Source: Acidaminobacter sp.
GTDB taxonomy: Bacteria; Bacillota_A; Clostridia; Peptostreptococcales; Acidaminobacteraceae
Assembly (NCBI GenBank): GCA_009881125.1
Contig: WXFH01000011.1
Span: 21,700-85,699 of the forward strand
Direction of reading: 5' to 3'
DNA length: 64,000 bases
Shown here: positions 18,848 to 26,303 of the stretch, piece after piece
Position numbering within the stretch: position 1 is the stretch's first letter
Layout of the letters: every line of letters begins with the position of its first letter
Translations under genes and position numbers: made by a program
The notes under the pieces: generated by a model
Seen by the model: only the letters and a program-made list of their open reading frames with translations
What the model was told of the DNA's origin: nothing
Database searches by the model: none

Positions 18848-19447
18848 CTATCTCATGAATTTTAAAGCGTTGCTTTTCAGCATTTTTGAAAACGGAATGG
18901 CAATGACCGCGCCCAGTCCAAGCTGTGTCAGATTGCCCGGAATAGATGTCACTGGCGCGATCCAATTGCCATAAAGGATCCCCTCTGTTGCATAATAGCC
19001 CGCCAGCATCCAGATGCCGCCGAGTATAATCGCGGCGGGCGCTTTCCACCATGCGTTCTCAAAGCCTTCTGAAAAGCGTCCGATCAGATAGCCCATGACG
19101 CCCCTGACCACAAAAGTAAAGGGTGCCCACGCGACCCAGCCCGAAACCAGGTCAAACAAACCCATTCCAACCGCGCCTGCCATGGCGCCTTTCTTCTTCC
19201 CAAAGACGAGGGCGACAGTAAACAGTGCCACGTTGCCCATATGGACCAGGCCGCCATTCAGGGAGATGGGAAGTCTGATCTGAATCAGATAGGTGCTGAC
19301 AAAGACGAGTGCGATCAATAATCCATTAAGTGTAACTTCTTTGGCGATGGACCTGGGTTTTTCCATTGTTCCCGAATGTCTCATTACGCCTTTTGAATCC
19401 ATAGTGCCTTCTGCTGCCAATTGTGCTTGTACTTTGATTTCTGTCAT
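18848..19447 (-). CDS. ECF transporter S component
   Basis: Substrate-binding membrane subunit of an energy-coupling-factor vitamin transporter. The 199 residues have a polar N-terminal tail of about 30 and then six hydrophobic helices. Motifs such as GGLVHMGNVALFTVALVFGKKKGAMAGAVG are characteristic of S components for vitamins and related compounds. No EcfA or EcfT gene is in the window, so it would share a module encoded elsewhere. Co-transcription with a PLP-dependent aminotransferase hints at a pyridoxine-like or amine substrate, but this is speculation. Confidence 0.85.
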   Translation of the reverse strand: MTEIKVQAQLAAEGTMDSKGVMRHSGTMEKPRSIAKEVTLNGLLIALVFVSTYLIQIRLPISLNGGLVHMGNVALFTVALVFGKKKGAMAGAVGMGLFDLVSGWVAWAPFTFVVRGVMGYLIGRFSEGFENAWWKAPAAIILGGIWMLAGYYATEGILYGNWIAPVTSIPGNLTQLGLGAVIAIPFSKMLKSNALKFMR

Positions 19448-19598
19448 TTTTACACCCCATTAGTATTAGTCTTGAATTTATTATACATACAAAAGGGGTT
19501 ATGAGAAGCGTTTTGTCGATACAATTTAGCTTTTAGACACAGTGTATGCATACAATTTTGTGGTGTAAAGGGGTAAATAGGCGTCAGTTGCAGAAAAA

Positions 19599-19640
19599 AA
19601 AACTCGGGGTCAATAGGCACCAGCCACAGACACCGAGTTT
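19599..19640. repeat. Dispersed palindromic repeat (GTGTC family, long form)
   Basis: Outer arms AAACTCGG / CCGAGTTT enclose ATAGGCACCAGCCAC and AGACACC. This is a diverged copy of the repeat seen at 21242, 21301 and 61755. It lies between the ends of hutH and the start of the ECF gene and may act as a terminator for neither strand in particular. Confidence 0.7.
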
Positions 19641-19687
19641 CACTTTGGGGGCTATTTTGCAAATGCTCTACATCCTCTTTCTTAACA

Positions 19688-21220
19688 TTATTCCAATTCA
19701 CCAACAACCGATTCCACCGCGTCCACCAATACACCGCTGTGGATCAGGGATACCGACTGATCCATATCCGGATAAATGATCCGGTCACTCTCCATAAAGG
19801 TCACACTGGCGCGGATAGTTTCATAGGCCGCGCGGCTGCCTTTACCAAGGCGTTCTTTGTCTTTGAAGTCAACGGCTTGCGCCGCGCAGAGCCACTCAAT
19901 GCCCAGGACATATTCCACGTGCCCCAATATTTCCCTCGCCTTTCTCGCCGCTATGGTACCCATGCTGACGTGGTCTTCCTGATTGGCAGAGGTCGGAATG
20001 GAGTCAACGCTGGCCGGATGGGCCAGGATCTTGTTCTCGGAGACGACTGCAGCTGCCGCGTACTGAGGCACCATAAAGCCGCAGTTAAGGCCGCCGTTTT
20101 TCACCAGGAACGCTGGCAGTCCACTCAAAGTCGGATTGACCAATCTTTCAATCCGGCGTTCGGAAACATTACCCAGCTCCGCTACAGCTATGCCAAGTGT
20201 ATCCATGGCAATAGCAACTGGCTGGCCGTGGAAGTTGCCGCCTGAAATTACAGCTGCTTCGCCATCAGGGAAAATTAGCGGATTATCTGTCGCTGCATTG
20301 ATCTCATTCTCAATGACCTGACGCACGTATTCATAGGCAGGTCTGCTGGCACCGTGGATCTGAGGCACACAGCGGAGCGTATAGCCATCCTGCATTCTCT
20401 GTTCGCCTTGAGAGGTGGTCAAGGTGCTCCCCTCCGAGAGTCTCAGAAGGTTTCGCGCGACGGCTTCCTGCCATTTTTGGTTGCGTGCTTGATGGACTCT
20501 CGGATCAAAGGCGTCCTTGATTCCTTCTAGGGCTTCAACCGTAAGTGTTGCCACAATATCCGCCGTCTTGAGAAGATTCAGGGCATCATAAACGGTCAAA
20601 GTCGCCACACCCATCATAGCGCAGGTGCCGTTGATCAAAGCCAAGCCTTCTTTAGCCTTGAGCACAACCGGCGTTATGCCTGCTTTAGCCATGGCTTCTG
20701 CCCCAGGCATGACAACCCCCTCATACTCCGCTTCACCCTCGCCTATCATGACGAGAACCAGATGAGCAAGGGGACAGAGATCCCCACTGGAGCCTACAGA
20801 GCCCTTTTCGCGAATGATTGGATGCACGCGTTTATTGACCATTTCAATCAGGGTTTCTACCGTAGACAGCCTGATCCCTGAAAATCCCTTGGCCAGGGCA
20901 TTCGCCCTGAGTACCATGATAGAACGAACTATCTCCGTATCGAAAGGCCGTCCAATGCCGACCGCATCCGCATAAATCAGGTTTTTCTGAAGCTCATCCA
21001 GCTGATCCGCCGTAATGGCCACATCACTGAATTTTCCAAAACCGGTGTTCAGACCATAAATGGCTTTACCTTCCGCTATAAATTTTTCCACACAAGCACG
21101 GGATTTATTGATTCTTTCTTTGGCATCTTCCGCAAGTACTGCCGGTTTGCCAAAGCGCGCAATATTTACAACGTCTTCAAGACTGACGTTATTGCCATCC
21201 AAGACTATATACTCTGCCAC
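19688..21220 (-). CDS. hutH: Histidine ammonia-lyase
   Basis: First step of histidine degradation: non-oxidative deamination to urocanate. The 510 residues match the MIO-dependent lyase family: YGLNTGFGKFSDVAI at about 58, GSVGSSGDLCPLAHLVLVMI around 140, and later QDGYTLRCVPQIHG with INAATDNPLIF. The MIO cofactor normally forms from Ala-Ser-Gly; here the triad reads Ser-Ser-Gly, a variant compatible with cyclisation. It follows ftcD copy 2 after a 165-nt repeat-rich gap and is the only hutH in the window, serving both gene sets. Confidence 0.96.
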   Translation of the reverse strand: MAEYIVLDGNNVSLEDVVNIARFGKPAVLAEDAKERINKSRACVEKFIAEGKAIYGLNTGFGKFSDVAITADQLDELQKNLIYADAVGIGRPFDTEIVRSIMVLRANALAKGFSGIRLSTVETLIEMVNKRVHPIIREKGSVGSSGDLCPLAHLVLVMIGEGEAEYEGVVMPGAEAMAKAGITPVVLKAKEGLALINGTCAMMGVATLTVYDALNLLKTADIVATLTVEALEGIKDAFDPRVHQARNQKWQEAVARNLLRLSEGSTLTTSQGEQRMQDGYTLRCVPQIHGASRPAYEYVRQVIENEINAATDNPLIFPDGEAAVISGGNFHGQPVAIAMDTLGIAVAELGNVSERRIERLVNPTLSGLPAFLVKNGGLNCGFMVPQYAAAAVVSENKILAHPASVDSIPTSANQEDHVSMGTIAARKAREILGHVEYVLGIEWLCAAQAVDFKDKERLGKGSRAAYETIRASVTFMESDRIIYPDMDQSVSLIHSGVLVDAVESVVGELE

Positions 21221-21241
21221 TTTTTTTCCTGCCTTTCTGAT

Positions 21242-21377
21242 GAAACTTGGGGTTGACAGGCGCTAGCCGCTGACACCCAATTTCTTGATTTTGATGAGTT
21301 GAAACTCAGGGTTGATAGGCGCTAGCCGCTGACACCCGGTTTCTTCCTGATGAAACTCGGTGTCTGACACCCAGTTC
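21242..21377. repeat. Three tandem dispersed repeats
   Basis: Two long units (21242-21285 and 21301-21342) share GAAACT, AGGCGCTAGCCGCTGACACCC and TTTC. A third, short unit (21352-21377) has only GAAACTCGGTGTC / TGACACCCAGTTC without the central insert. They fill the gap between hutH and ftcD copy 2. Confidence 0.85.
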
Positions 21378-21384
21378 CTTGCTT

Positions 21385-22257
21385 CTAATAAAGCTGCTCC
21401 ATATTAAAGCTGTAGCATCTGAGATAGAACTTCATCATGTCCTCTAGGGCCATCACCGGAACCGGACCTACGAGCTCGGTGTCCGCAATGAGAATTCCCC
21501 TGCTCTCTGTCTCTGATTTAATCGTCTCAAAGACCCGGTGAATAGGCGTCTTTTGATATTGCGTCAGGTTCATGGAGATTTGAACCATTTTCTTGTCCGG
21601 AATCTCAAGGGCAATCGCTCTGACATTCTGATAGCCGCCTGTCGCCGCACGTACTGCTTTGACAATCTGCTTGGCCGCCGCCAAATCATCCGTTCTGAGG
21701 TTGACATTAAAGGCCACCAGCGGGAACCTGACACCCGTCACAGTCGCGCCGCTCTTTGGCACAAATTCAAACGGACCTTCATCCGGACGCCACTCGTCCT
21801 TGGTCATTTTCTCAGGGAAGGATTCGTACTCACCCCGCCTTATGTCGACCAGGCTCTTGCGTTCGGGTTTAGTCGCAGCCTCTTCATAGTAATAGACCGG
21901 TACGCCTAGGCTTCCCAGAAAAGTGCCAAATGCACGTGCGACTTCAAGGGCCTCCTCCTGAGTGACATCCCTCGCCGGAATAAATGGTACGACATCCACC
22001 GCGCCCATTCTCGGATGGGCACCTGTATGCTTCGTCATATCGATCAGCTCGATTGCCTTCGCGGCGAGACGCTTAGTCCCTTCGAGCACTTCTTCAGGCT
22101 CCCCGCTATACGTAAAGACGGTCCGGTTGTGATCCTTGTCCGAGTTGACCTCGAGCAGACGGAGCACAGCACCCTCCATTAAAGCGGACTTCATTTCTTC
22201 AATTAAACCAATATTTCTGCCTTCGCTGACATTGACTTCTGCCAATAACACTTTCAC
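21385..22257 (-). CDS. ftcD: Glutamate formimidoyltransferase (copy 2)
   Basis: Second, diverged paralogue (290 residues) of the transferase at 3071. It keeps EVNVSEGRN, LEVNSDKDHNR, HTGAHPRMGAVDVVPF with the catalytic-region histidines, and AFNVNLRTDD, but differs in the C-terminal half. It lies in the string hutU-hutI-fchA-ftcD-hutH, 23 nt after fchA copy 2. It should carry the same reaction, formimino transfer from formiminoglutamate to THF. A shift in substrate, for example towards a related formimino compound, cannot be excluded. Confidence 0.9.
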   Translation of the reverse strand: MKVLLAEVNVSEGRNIGLIEEMKSALMEGAVLRLLEVNSDKDHNRTVFTYSGEPEEVLEGTKRLAAKAIELIDMTKHTGAHPRMGAVDVVPFIPARDVTQEEALEVARAFGTFLGSLGVPVYYYEEAATKPERKSLVDIRRGEYESFPEKMTKDEWRPDEGPFEFVPKSGATVTGVRFPLVAFNVNLRTDDLAAAKQIVKAVRAATGGYQNVRAIALEIPDKKMVQISMNLTQYQKTPIHRVFETIKSETESRGILIADTELVGPVPVMALEDMMKFYLRCYSFNMEQLY

Positions 22258-22280
22258 GAGTGTTCCCTCCCGGTCTTTTA

Positions 22281-22862
22281 TTATAATCTGCTGTTCAACT
22301 GGATAATATAATTCTTGAGGGCTTCAATCTGCCCGGCGTCTTTGATGAGCGGCATGTTGGCTTCCATGTTCATGATGCAGCCTTTCACGCCAATCTCAGA
22401 GAGCTGCAGGCCGATCAAAAGGTCTGAGCCAGCCGCCGGATTCGAGACATTTTTGATCTTTCTGCCAAGTTCCAGAACCTCAAGGGCCTTCTTCGCATTT
22501 TCATAAGGCGTCAGCGCCGCCTGAACCGCTGCGTCATTGATCGCTTTCGCTCTGGCCAGCTTTTCGTCATCTGTTTCTTTTGGCAATCCAAATGCCGCTT
22601 TGATCATGGCAAAAGCCGCCATGTCGTCCAGCGAGCCCTGCATCAGCCCGGGCGCCAGAACGTCACAGCGCTCTGCCACTTCCAGGTGGGCCTCTGCGCT
22701 AAGTCCGTAGTCCTTTTTCGTCGACAGTCTGGCCACCATGCCAATCAGCCCGGCCGCCATGGCTGCCGATATTGCTGACGCGGATCCGCCGCCTACGGTA
22801 ACGTCCTGGGTGTCCAGGATTAAATCCAGTGCTTTATAATTGAATGTCTCTTTTTGAGTCAT
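22281..22862 (-). CDS. fchA: Cyclodeaminase/cyclohydrolase family protein (copy 2)
   Basis: Diverged member of the formimino-THF cyclodeaminase family, 193 residues. The Gly-rich signature is altered: TVGGGSASAISAAMAAGL lacks the usual Pro-x-Pro ahead of the glycines. The late NVxIN motif reads GCIMNMEANMPLI. GSDLLIGLQL is kept in place of the usual SDVG block. Its place directly between hutI and ftcD copy 2 argues that it works in the same pathway, either as the active cyclodeaminase of this set or as a partner with changed chemistry. Confidence 0.82.
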   Translation of the reverse strand: MTQKETFNYKALDLILDTQDVTVGGGSASAISAAMAAGLIGMVARLSTKKDYGLSAEAHLEVAERCDVLAPGLMQGSLDDMAAFAMIKAAFGLPKETDDEKLARAKAINDAAVQAALTPYENAKKALEVLELGRKIKNVSNPAAGSDLLIGLQLSEIGVKGCIMNMEANMPLIKDAGQIEALKNYIIQLNSRL

Positions 22863-22883
22863 TGTGTCTCACCTTTCCGCAGC

Positions 22884-24158
22884 TTATCGACTGACTATCG
22901 GCTGCCCGTTTTTGATTACCATCTCCACGAGGTTGGCCCCCTGACGGTAGATAATATTTTCATACCGGTCCGTGCTCCAGACCTGTAAATCCGCGCGCTT
23001 GCCCACTTCAATACTGCCCCGGTCCTCCTGAAGCCCCAGTGCCAGTGCCCCGCCGATTGTCGCGGCCCGTATCGCTTCCTCCGGGGTCATGCCATGGCGT
23101 CTGCAGGCGAGGACCAGAATCCACGCCATGGATTCCACGTAATTCCCGGGATTAAGGTTCGTCGCGAGGGCGAGGGTCATACCTGCCTTCAGCATCAGCC
23201 CCGGCTGAGTGAGGACGGGATGCTGGACGTTGAAGTCCGTCCCCGGGAGCAGGACGCCGGGAATGCCGGCGGCCGCCATTTTTTCCATGATGTCATAGGT
23301 CGTGTAATTCAAGTGATCCGCAGAAAGCATGCCCATCTCAATGGCAAGCTCCGAACCGCCAATCAGCGAGTAGGCATCTGTGTGGATCTTAGGCTTCATG
23401 CCAAAATCCAGCGCCTTGGAGAGAATTTTCCCGGACTCCGCTGCGGTGTAGTAGCCGTCGTCACACCAGACATCACAGGCTGTGGCAAGGCCGGAACGAC
23501 CCACTTCCGGAATCATTTCCGACATCAGAATGTCCATGTAAGCCTCTTTAGTCATGTCTGGCGGCCAGCCGTGAGCGCCCAGGAAGGTCGCGTGGAGATC
23601 GACGGGCTGCAGGGCTTTCAATTTCTGAATGACCCTGAGCTGTTTGAGCTCGTGTTCGGCGGTAAAGCCGTAACCGCTTTTGATTTCAGCTGTAGTTACG
23701 CCTGAGGACATGAGGTTTTTAAGCCGGTGTCCCGCACTTTCCACAAGGGCCTCCTCGGTCTCCGCTCTGGTCATTGCCATGGAGGCCGCCAGCCCTGTTG
23801 GAATGCCGCGTTTCTTCAGTGACTCAGCGTCCCCCCGTGGAAGCTTGGCCACATATTCATCCACACGGGAGCCGCCAAACACCAGGTGGGTGTGACAGTC
23901 GACGAATCCAGGCGCCAGGACTTTACCTGTCAGCGAAACTTCTTCAGGGTTGCTGAAATCAAGGCCGCTGGTGTGCCTGAACACCTCGAGGGCTTTCGCC
24001 CCTTGTCCGACACCGGCTATACGGTCGCCTGTGATGACGACCCAGCCATCGGCAAGGACCTCAAGGTGACTGGGATTGCTGCCGGCGCAGGTCAGCAGCT
24101 GTGCTGCGTCCTTCAGAATGAGGGTGGCTTTTTTAGCAGATTCAACCGGAGTGTTCAT
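22884..24158 (-). CDS. hutI: Imidazolonepropionase (copy 2)
   Basis: Second HutI, 424 residues, clearly diverged from copy 1. The metal motif GFVDCHTHLVFGGSRVDEY is present, as are TTAEIKSGYGFTAEHELKQL, LGAHGWPPDMTKEAY and LATNLNPGNYVESM, where Asn replaces the Asp of the usual ATDFNPG. HTDAYSLIGGSELA corresponds to KLHADEI of copy 1. These exchanges sit at metal-ligand regions, so activity or specificity may differ. It is followed 21 nt later by fchA copy 2. Confidence 0.9.
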   Translation of the reverse strand: MNTPVESAKKATLILKDAAQLLTCAGSNPSHLEVLADGWVVITGDRIAGVGQGAKALEVFRHTSGLDFSNPEEVSLTGKVLAPGFVDCHTHLVFGGSRVDEYVAKLPRGDAESLKKRGIPTGLAASMAMTRAETEEALVESAGHRLKNLMSSGVTTAEIKSGYGFTAEHELKQLRVIQKLKALQPVDLHATFLGAHGWPPDMTKEAYMDILMSEMIPEVGRSGLATACDVWCDDGYYTAAESGKILSKALDFGMKPKIHTDAYSLIGGSELAIEMGMLSADHLNYTTYDIMEKMAAAGIPGVLLPGTDFNVQHPVLTQPGLMLKAGMTLALATNLNPGNYVESMAWILVLACRRHGMTPEEAIRAATIGGALALGLQEDRGSIEVGKRADLQVWSTDRYENIIYRQGANLVEMVIKNGQPIVSR

Positions 24159-24189
24159 GTTAAACCATCCTTTTTTTGCTTGTGACTTT

Positions 24190-24230
24190 GTTTAATCAAA
24201 GAAACCGGCGATGCGTCGCACATCGCCGGT
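24190..24230 (-). terminator. Attenuator or terminator between hutU and hutI copy 2
   Basis: The hairpin ACCGGCGATG / CATCGCCGGT is followed on the minus strand by TTTCTTTG. It lies 55 nt after the hutU stop and 45 nt before the hutI start, so it may reduce expression of the downstream genes relative to hutU. Confidence 0.6.
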
Positions 24231-24285
24231 CGTGGTCAATGAACCGCTGAAATCAGCCTATCATTTTGGTGTTTGAAAGTTTTGA

Positions 24286-26001
24286 CTATCTTGGAGGCAT
24301 GCCGGTTGGGCCAAAGGTGACTTTGTCCGCAGGCTCCCACCAGAGCGGCACTTTAATGCTGTCTGTGGTCAGCTTGCCTTTGCCGTTGGCGACATCTTTA
24401 GCTGCCTCATAGCCTGCTTGCGCGTGGCGGATGACGCCTATGCCGGAGTCGACGGTCAGAGACGCTTCAAGTCTGAGATCCGCTTCCTCTGTGCCGTCCG
24501 CGATCATGGTGACGCCGGTGTGAACCGCTTCGCCCATGGAGTAGTTCGCCTGGATGGCGATCAGGTCGCAGCCTGCCGCGCAGTTAAGGAGGCCGTTCAG
24601 GTATGGCCAGTCGGAGATCAGGTCGCCGCCGTCTTTCATGTTCTCAGATTCGAAGGTTGGATTCACAATGGAACCGGAGTCGAGGTTGTCGCGGGAGAAC
24701 GCTACCGGACCCTTGATTTCGCCTTTCTTAATGAGGTCGTTGACAGCGAGGCCAAAGCGCTTACGCTGTCCGAAGCCCATGTAGCAGATTCTCGCAGGGA
24801 GTGCCTCAATTGGAAGGTGCTTTCTGGCAAGCTTGATCCAGCGCTCTACGAGCGGATCGCCGGCACAGATTTCAAGAGCGAGATCGTCGAGGCGAGCGAG
24901 GTCGGAGGCTTCACCGGAGATGCAAGTCCAGCGGAACGGTCCGCGGCCTTCGCAGAAGAGCGGACGAATGTAGGCGGCGACAAATCCAAGGATCTGCTTC
25001 GCTTCTTCAGGCGGCATGCCCGCGTCCATACACTCTTTGCGGATGCTGGTGCCGTACTCGAAGACTTCAGCGCCCTTCTTGGAGAACGCGATCATGGCGC
25101 GAAGCTGACTGATCATAGTGGCGCGGGCGTCTTCAAGGTAAGCTTTTCTGTCGCGGGCACGGTATTCATCGGCCTGCTCGCCTGTATAACCGGATGGAAT
25201 GTAGGAAATTGGGTCATGGCATGGGCACATTTCGCTGACAATGTCAGGCTGGAAGCCTTTTTCGTAAGCTTCCCAATAGATGTCAGCAGCGTTGCCTACG
25301 ATCCCGATTGAAAGCGGTTTCTTGGCTGCGGCATGCTCTTCAGCAATTTTTCTGGCTTCATCAAAGGAATGGACGTATTGGTCCAGATAGTTCTTTTCAA
25401 TTCTGCGCTTGAGGACACGCTCGTCCGCGTCGACGATGATCGCAACGCCGCCATGCATCTTCATAGCCCAGCTCTGGTTGCCGCCCATGCCGCCTGCGCC
25501 GGCTGTCAGATAGATTTTGCCGCCGAGGTCGTTGTCAAAGCGTTTGATTGCAATGGCTGAAAGCGTCTCAAAAGTGCCCTGGATTACGCCTTGTGTGCCA
25601 ATATATTCCCACGGCGCCGCAGTATACTGAGCGAACATGGTCAGGTTTTTGTCTTGAAGGTCATAGAACACTTCCCAGGTTGCCTTCATGATATTGGTGG
25701 TCGCCATGACAACGCGAGGCGCCAGCTTGTGGGTCTTGAAGATTGCCACAGGCATGCCGGACTGAATGACGAGGGTCTCGTTGTCCTCAAGCTCCTTCAG
25801 GGACTTGACGATTGCATGGTAGGATTCCCAGTTGCGCGCACATTTGCCATTGCCGCCGTAGATGACGAGAAGCTCAGGGATCTCAGCATTCTCCATATTG
25901 TTTTCCAGCATTCTGAGAATGGTTTCCTGCTTCCAGCCTTTGCAGCGTAAGGTGTCACCGCGCTGTGCCTTAACCGAATAAAGAATCTCTGCGTTTGCCA
26001 C
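24286..26001 (-). CDS. hutU: Urocanate hydratase (copy 1)
   Basis: Adds water to urocanate to give imidazolonepropionate, using tightly bound NAD+. The 571 residues show TNIMKATWEVFYDLQ, APWEYIGTQGVIQGTFET, the nucleotide-binding GAGGMGGNQSWAM, and CPCHDPISYIPSGYTGEQ. The N-terminus is the GTG at 26001, 8 nt after AAGGAGG; the twin gene has the same start. A sigma-54 promoter lies 57 nt upstream. It is a close duplicate of copy 2 at 26304, with differences such as ILGFVAAYIRP against IPGFVSEYIRP. Confidence 0.95.
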   Translation of the reverse strand: MANAEILYSVKAQRGDTLRCKGWKQETILRMLENNMENAEIPELLVIYGGNGKCARNWESYHAIVKSLKELEDNETLVIQSGMPVAIFKTHKLAPRVVMATTNIMKATWEVFYDLQDKNLTMFAQYTAAPWEYIGTQGVIQGTFETLSAIAIKRFDNDLGGKIYLTAGAGGMGGNQSWAMKMHGGVAIIVDADERVLKRRIEKNYLDQYVHSFDEARKIAEEHAAAKKPLSIGIVGNAADIYWEAYEKGFQPDIVSEMCPCHDPISYIPSGYTGEQADEYRARDRKAYLEDARATMISQLRAMIAFSKKGAEVFEYGTSIRKECMDAGMPPEEAKQILGFVAAYIRPLFCEGRGPFRWTCISGEASDLARLDDLALEICAGDPLVERWIKLARKHLPIEALPARICYMGFGQRKRFGLAVNDLIKKGEIKGPVAFSRDNLDSGSIVNPTFESENMKDGGDLISDWPYLNGLLNCAAGCDLIAIQANYSMGEAVHTGVTMIADGTEEADLRLEASLTVDSGIGVIRHAQAGYEAAKDVANGKGKLTTDSIKVPLWWEPADKVTFGPTGMPPR

Positions 26002-26057
26002 TTTAACGTCCTCCTTATAATCATGAAAGTGTAGGTTGTTGCTCAATGCTTTATATA

Positions 26058-26074
26058 AGCAAGTCGTGTGCCAA
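26058..26074 (-). promoter_or_regulatory. Sigma-54 promoter of hutU copy 1
   Basis: The minus strand reads TTGGCACACGACTTGCT, a full match to the -24 TGGCAC and -12 TTGCT elements with the required spacing. An AT-rich stretch follows, and the hutU start is 57 nt downstream. Confidence 0.88.
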
Positions 26075-26203
26075 CTTGCCGAAAGTTCTGAATTTTCTCT
26101 GCAGCCATTGGAATTAGAGGTTTTTGTGAAATGGGTGATTTAAGATAATACTAAGGGTGTCTATTTTTTATACAGTTAAACACAAGAAATGAGTGAAATT
26201 GGG

Positions 26204-26240
26204 TGTAAAATATTTTACATAGTTGTATATATTTTGTACA
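26204..26240. promoter_or_regulatory. Putative activator-binding palindromes upstream of hutU copy 1
   Basis: A perfect 16-nt palindrome TGTAAAATATTTTACA (26204-26219) is followed by the looser TGTATATATTTTGTACA (26224-26240). They lie 130-165 nt upstream of the sigma-54 promoter, the usual enhancer distance. The form matches the TyrR-box layout TGTAAA-N4/6-TTTACA. A weaker copy is at 26158-26174. Confidence 0.65.
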
Positions 26241-26245
26241 CCGGT

Positions 26246-26296
26246 GAAACTGGGTGTCTGACACCCAGTTTCCCTCTCGGTGTCAGACACCTTTTT
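26246..26296. repeat. Dispersed GTGTCAGACAC repeats
   Basis: A 27-nt palindrome (26246-26272; arms GAAACTGGGTGTC / GACACCCAGTTTC) is followed by CTCGGTGTCAGACACC and T5. The second part may also end hutU copy 2 transcription weakly. Confidence 0.8.
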
Positions 26297-26303
26297 CCAC
26301 TTC

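Noticed and set aside
19450..19734. 94-codon minus-strand frame after hutH
   Set aside because: It crosses the hutH 3' end and a repeat, has no RBS and no resemblance to a protein family.
24418..25311. 297-codon frame antisense to hutU, with a similar one in the second copy
   Set aside because: Shadow of hutU; present in both copies because the genes are duplicates, with no independent coding signs.
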